A stretch of 64,000 bases of DNA from Ochotona curzoniae (taxonomy: Eukaryota; Chordata; Mammalia; Lagomorpha; Ochotonidae): NCBI RefSeq assembly GCF_017591425.1, contig NW_024467119.1, forward strand, positions 77,988,894 to 78,052,893, read 5' to 3'. The notes beneath the pieces are model-generated. The model was not told where the DNA came from, did no database searches, and worked only from the letters and a program-made list of their open reading frames with translations. Shown here in pieces: positions 60,280 through 64,000 of the stretch. The position numbers and the translations under genes were made by a program. The number at the start of each line of letters is the position of its first letter. Within the stretch, counting starts at the first letter, position 1.

Positions 60280-61404
60280 GAATCCCGGTTTTAGTGGAAT
60301 AAGAAGAAAGGATATATTGGACAAGGTAGGAAGGCAAGAGCTACCCTGTCACCCCCCTGCCAGCTCCAAGTAGCACAGCATAGAGAGATGCCTCCTACTT
60401 GGCATCTTTATGCTTGAAACTTGGTACCAGGCCCGCCGTAGTATAGCCTAGAGCCTGTCCTTTGGGCAGATGGTTAGAAATAATACTTCCATAGAGGAGT
60501 CAGGAAGTACCAATCCCACTACAGTGAGACCCAGTACCAGATAGAAAATTGTGACCTCTGTTACCAGGCCTGTATTTTCAGACAGAGCCTGTGGACCTAT
60601 GGCTTAACAGGATGGATTTGTGACTTCATCACCTCCAGTCTTGTGTGGGCTTGGTGTGTGTCTGCAAGACATCTTGGAGCTCTTTGGCTGTGAGACTCTA
60701 ATGCATTTTTGAATTGATAATATCATCAGTGGATGAATAGTGATGATCTCTGTCTCCATACCAGTGCCTGTGAATGGAGCCTATGGGCGTATGTTGGTTC
60801 CATGGCCCTAGTCAGTTGGACTTATTTCACAGCCAGCATCACTGTTAATTTGTTACAGTGGTCTTTGGTGGCAAGTCTACTTTAGCAGCAGATAACTCAC
60901 AGCAAAGTAGGTTTAGGCCCTGTCTCATGCTGGGCAGATCTTGGTGGTCTGTGGGCTCCTGGTTTGGTCTAGCATTATGCCATATGTGGCTGCAGGATTG
61001 CTCACTTCGTTCCTTTCCTAAACACAGTAATTCTTTGAAGGTTAAAAAGGCAGATGGGTGCCACATCATATCATAGAAATTGGAGGATGCCATCTTACAG
61101 CCCTGCACATTCTTGCTGTACTCTGAGCCAGCACTACTGCAACCTAGCTACATTCATGCCATTGTGGGTACCAGAGTGACAAGTCTGAGACTGGAGCCAC
61201 ATTGGTCTGAAGGCTGGTATCCCACGGACACATCCTTGAGGGCACTCCTGTACCCTAAATTCCCAGTGCTGCTGCTATTGTTTGCTGCATTGCAGATTCA
61301 GCTGGAACCACAGCCTAAGTACTCCATAAAATACATCTTCCTGAAAGTAACAGAGGCAACTAATACTTCCGGTGTGCAAATATCATCATAGATATAAAGC
61401 AAGT
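60280..61404 (+). repeat. Probable L1 5' region (UTR)
   Basis: This stretch leads directly and in the same direction into the ORF1 relic, ends gaaagtaacagaggcaacta, and has no other explanation. Its left limit is an estimate and it carries no reading frame. It is identified mainly by position. Confidence 0.4.
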
Positions 61405-62299
61405 ATGAAAAAGCAAGGCAATAAGATGCCTCCAGAGGAATAAAATAATACTTAATAACAGACTCTAAAAAGGATTGGTGGAACAGCTGATAAAGAATTT
61501 GAAATAATGATTAATAAGGATGCTCAAAGATATACTACAGAACACAGACTGTTAAACAGCATGCATGATATGGGTGAGAAATTTATCAAAGCGATTGATA
61601 TCTTGTAAGAGTCAAATACGAGAAGAAATAAAGCCAAAGAAAACATCTAATTGGAAACTTAAGCAATAGACTAGATTGAGCAGAAGAAAGTATATCTGAA
61701 CTCAAAAATGTCTATTTTAAAATTTCCCATCCATCCACCCGCCCATAAATAAGGTTGAGGACTGTCTCTGAGAGCTTGGAAACATCAGTGAGTAAGTTTT
61801 CAAATTGTGGGAATCCCTGAAGGCAAAGAGAGCAATAATGACGTAGAGCAGTGAAATGATGTAGAACAGTGAAATAGTAGCTGAAAACTTCCCTACTCTT
61901 GACAAAGATATGAACTTAAGTCCAGAAGACTTGACCCCAAAAAGACTGACCAGAAAAGATCATCACTACAGCAAATAGTTAAACTGTCACAAGTACACCA
62001 AAAAGGCAGAATTATAAAATCTGCGAGAGAGAAGAGTCAAGTCACACTTATGGGGTCTCCCATTAGAATAGCAACAGATTTATCAGCAGTAACCTTTCAA
62101 GCCAGGAGGAAAATGGAAATGAAATCATGTATTCCAGGTTCTCAAGGGGAAAAAAGTAAAAAAACACAAAAGCCTGCCAGCCCCAAATACTGCACCCAGC
62201 AAATCTGTCAGGAAGTCCTAAGAAAAGGCAAGGTAAACACCATCAGAAAAACGTGTGAGAGTGCAAAACCCACTAGAAAAAGAACGTCGATGTTTTAGC
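61405..62299 (+). pseudogene. L1 ORF1 relic, broken
   Basis: ORF1p is the L1 RNA-binding protein. The start tatgaaaaagcaaggcaata and the following gataaagaatttgaaataat, gagaaatttatcaaagcgat and gctgaaaacttccctactct are L1 ORF1 text. In 62050-62298 one frame still reads GSPIRIATDLS and FQARRKME, which corresponds to the conserved PIRLTADLS...QARREW motif of the ORF1p C-terminal domain. Many stops and frame shifts interrupt it, and a SINE is inserted near its end. Non-functional. Confidence 0.85.
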
Positions 62300-62645
62300 A
62301 GAAGAAACTTTTATAAAGATTTATTGATTTTTATTGGAAAGTCAGATATACAGAAAAGAGGAGGGACAGAAGATCTTCTGTCCACTGATTCACTTCCCAA
62401 GTAACTGTAATGGCCAAAGCTGAGCCAATCCAAAACCAGGACCCAGGAGCTTCTCCCAGGTCTCCACATGGGTGCAGGGTCTCAAGGCTTTGGACCGTCC
62501 TCAGCTGCTTTCCCAGGCCACAGGCAGAGAGCTGGATGGGAAGTGGAACAGCTGGGACATGAACCAGTGACCATATGGGATCCTGGTGCTTACAAGGTGA
62601 GGACTTTAGCCACCAGGCAACTGCACCGGACCCCAGAAGTAACTT
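62300..62645 (-). mobile_element. C-type SINE inserted in the L1
   Basis: agaagaaactt (62300-62310) and agaagtaactt (62635-62645) are the target-site duplication with one change. The reversed copy runs from taaagatttattgattttta to caactgcaccggacccc. It postdates the L1 it interrupts. Confidence 0.92.
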
Positions 62646-62745
62646 CTAAAGAAAAAACATTAAGAAGACTAAATACTTATCAATAATAATTTAAAATGTA
62701 AAGGGACAAAATTCCCCTATTTAAAAGCTGTAGATTGATTGAACA
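62646..62745 (+). pseudogene. Start of L1 ORF2, cut off after about 30 codons
   Basis: tacttatcaataataattta, then aatgtaaagggacaaaattc and gctgtagattgattgaac match the beginning of L1 ORF2 (endonuclease N-terminus, the 'LSIITLNVNGLN' neighbourhood). The match stops at 62745, where the G-rich repeat starts. Most of ORF2 is therefore missing here. Confidence 0.65.
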
Positions 62746-63640
62746 GTCTGGAGAGTGCATAATCCGGGAGGGAGAGAGGCCTGAGAGGGAAATAATGGGC
62801 TCATCCCTTTTGGGTTACTACTTCTAAGGGAGGGCACAAAAACCAGGACAGGGGCTGCGGTGGAATGGGATGTGGGACGGACTGGACTACTGCTACACAT
62901 ACTGCAAACCAGGGTAGGGGGTGGACCTGGTGGGGGTAATTGTGGGTCACTCTGACCAGGTGGCAGCTCCCACTGGTTTTTGCTATGTCCAAGTATGTGC
63001 TGGGCAGCACCAGGCTGGACTGCAATACCCATTGGTTCCAGTGGAAATTGGGAGTGAAGACAGAACCAACCCAGCAATTGCAACCACCAGTTGATTGGGA
63101 CAATGGACTGTGCTGGACCCTTTGCTTGCTAGTACATACAAGAGTCAGGTCTGGGAACACCTCAGACAAAGTTTCTTTGGGGATCCGCCCAATCGAACTG
63201 CCAGACTCAGAACCCTAACCAAGAAAAGAGAGAAGACAGAACAAGTCAATCAACCATCTCAGCTATATGTTGGCAGTGAAATACTGGGCAAACGGAGACT
63301 CTAAGATGGACTATGTCAATCAGTGGATTCTTCAAAGACCTCATTGTGCTTGGAGTGGCAAGATTGGCAGCGATTCATAACTGGTGAACTATCAAAACCA
63401 CTTGAGCAAGTATCTCGGAGTATGCCCCACATCCGGGACCTGGGGTGGGTGGGGAACTCCGTGGGACTTCTCCCTCAATGTTTCCCTTTTGCCTCAGATA
63501 TATGAGGGAGACAGTGTGGAAATAATAGTCTTACCCACTTTCCTATAGCCCTTGAATGTTTTTATCCTAAATAACTATGTAAAGATTGTCAAAAATATAA
63601 TCACAAATTTAAAAAAAAAAAGAAACCTAAAAAAAAGATT
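62746..63640 (+). repeat. G-rich interspersed repeat, second copy, ending in A-rich tail
   Basis: Homologous to the minus strand of 20530-21780 but lacking about 140 bases of its middle. Landmarks: ctggagagtgcataatccgg, tgctgggcagcaccaggctg, tacccattggttccagtgga, gaactatcaaaaccacttga. It ends in atcacaaatttaaaaaaaaa and more A-rich sequence to 63640, as a retroelement 3' end would. Whether it belongs to the L1 to its left (as 3' UTR after loss of ORF2) or is a separate insertion is not decided. Confidence 0.65.
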
Positions 63641-64000
63641 TCCTAAAACCTCACTCCACATCCATCTTGTGGACCTCCACTAGACCCCACTCATGCTGTT
63701 GAGCAAGGAATGGAGAGATTTCTGCTGCTGAAATCCTGTGTAAATACCCTGCCTTCCTCAGCACTGAACTGGCTTGGTTCTCAGAGCACCTTGTCATCTA
63801 CCTGCTGCTGATGCCCTTTCTTCATATTTTATAAGGAAACGTTCTTGGGTTACCTGAGAGGATGAATTATGATAATAACGAGTATGAATATGTCAGCTAC
63901 TAAGAAAAAAAATCTTGATACTTGCAGTGAAATGGCTGTAACTGGAAGGTGTTATGTTAGATGAAATAAGCCAGACACAGAAAGATAAATGCTGACTCCA
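63641..64000 (+). repeat. L1 3' UTR text at window edge
   Basis: The last 100 bases (gcagtgaaatggctgtaact, then gatgaaataagccagacaca and gaaagataaatgctgact) match the conserved L1 3' UTR phrase 'aaatggatg-aactggag...aagtgaaataagccagacacagaaagac'. The sequence before it (63641-63890) is unassigned but lies in the same place as L1 3' UTR sequence would. Confidence 0.6.

Larger units (their letters stand above)
57716..64000 (+). other. FHIP1A: FHIP1A intron after coding exon 4 (partial)
   Basis: This begins with gtcagt and runs off the window. Stretches 57716-58594 and 59147-60279 show no recognisable feature. From 60280 to the end it is nearly all retroelement. Confidence 0.85.

Noticed and set aside
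1..64000. CRISPR arrays, operons, ribosome binding sites, plasmid or phage features
   Set aside because: The window is vertebrate nuclear DNA; no regularly spaced direct repeats of that type occur.

Overview
This window is vertebrate nuclear DNA, from a lagomorph and most likely a pika (Ochotona). The gene in it is split by kilobase-scale GT-AG introns. The rest is dominated by about 33 copies of a tRNA-derived SINE of the lagomorph C-repeat type (tRNA-like head with A and B boxes, body, tail of the form AATAAATAAATCTT), together with L1 3' ends of a lagomorph type and older mammal-wide repeats (MIR, L2, old L1, MaLR LTR). The pika assignment rests on the form of the youngest SINEs and is an inference; lagomorph is firmer.

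The only gene I can support is FHIP1A (formerly FAM160A1), on the + strand. Four coding exons are visible: 30237-30341 (start codon, residues 1-35), 42887-43513 (36-244), 54357-54515 (245-297) and 57629-57715 (298-326). All junctions are phase 0 and all splice sites are canonical. They encode roughly the first third of a protein of about 1,040 residues, the N-terminal part of the RAI16/FHIP-type domain. The rest lies beyond the right edge. The first coding exon appears to begin at a 3' splice site (30116/30117) and carries about 120 bases of 5' UTR, so the promoter and at least one non-coding exon should lie upstream. I see no CpG island or promoter in 1-30116, so this 30 kb is probably 5' intron.

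Layout. 1-30 kb: presumed 5' intron with SINEs (including three head-to-tail at 18.8-19.8 kb), an old L1 at 3.5-4.5 kb, a MaLR LTR at 9.8-10.2 kb, an unidentified possible pseudogene at 13.5-13.9 kb, and a G-rich repeat at 20.5-21.8 kb. 30.3-42.9 kb: first coding intron with a long TG microsatellite and an L2 relic. 43.5-54.4 kb: second intron, SINE-rich, with an old L1 3' end at 45.4-46.1 kb. 54.5-57.6 kb: third intron with three SINEs and an L1 3' end. 57.7-64 kb: fourth intron holding a broken L1 (5' region, ORF1 relic, only the start of ORF2) joined directly to a second copy of the G-rich repeat.

I found no undescribed biological system. The more interesting observations are the two-copy G-rich repeat and its junction to an L1 ORF2 start, clean target-site duplications that date insertions, a strong strand bias of SINEs, a 23-bp AT-rich perfect inverted repeat, and a short protein-like reading frame at 13.6-13.9 kb that I cannot name.
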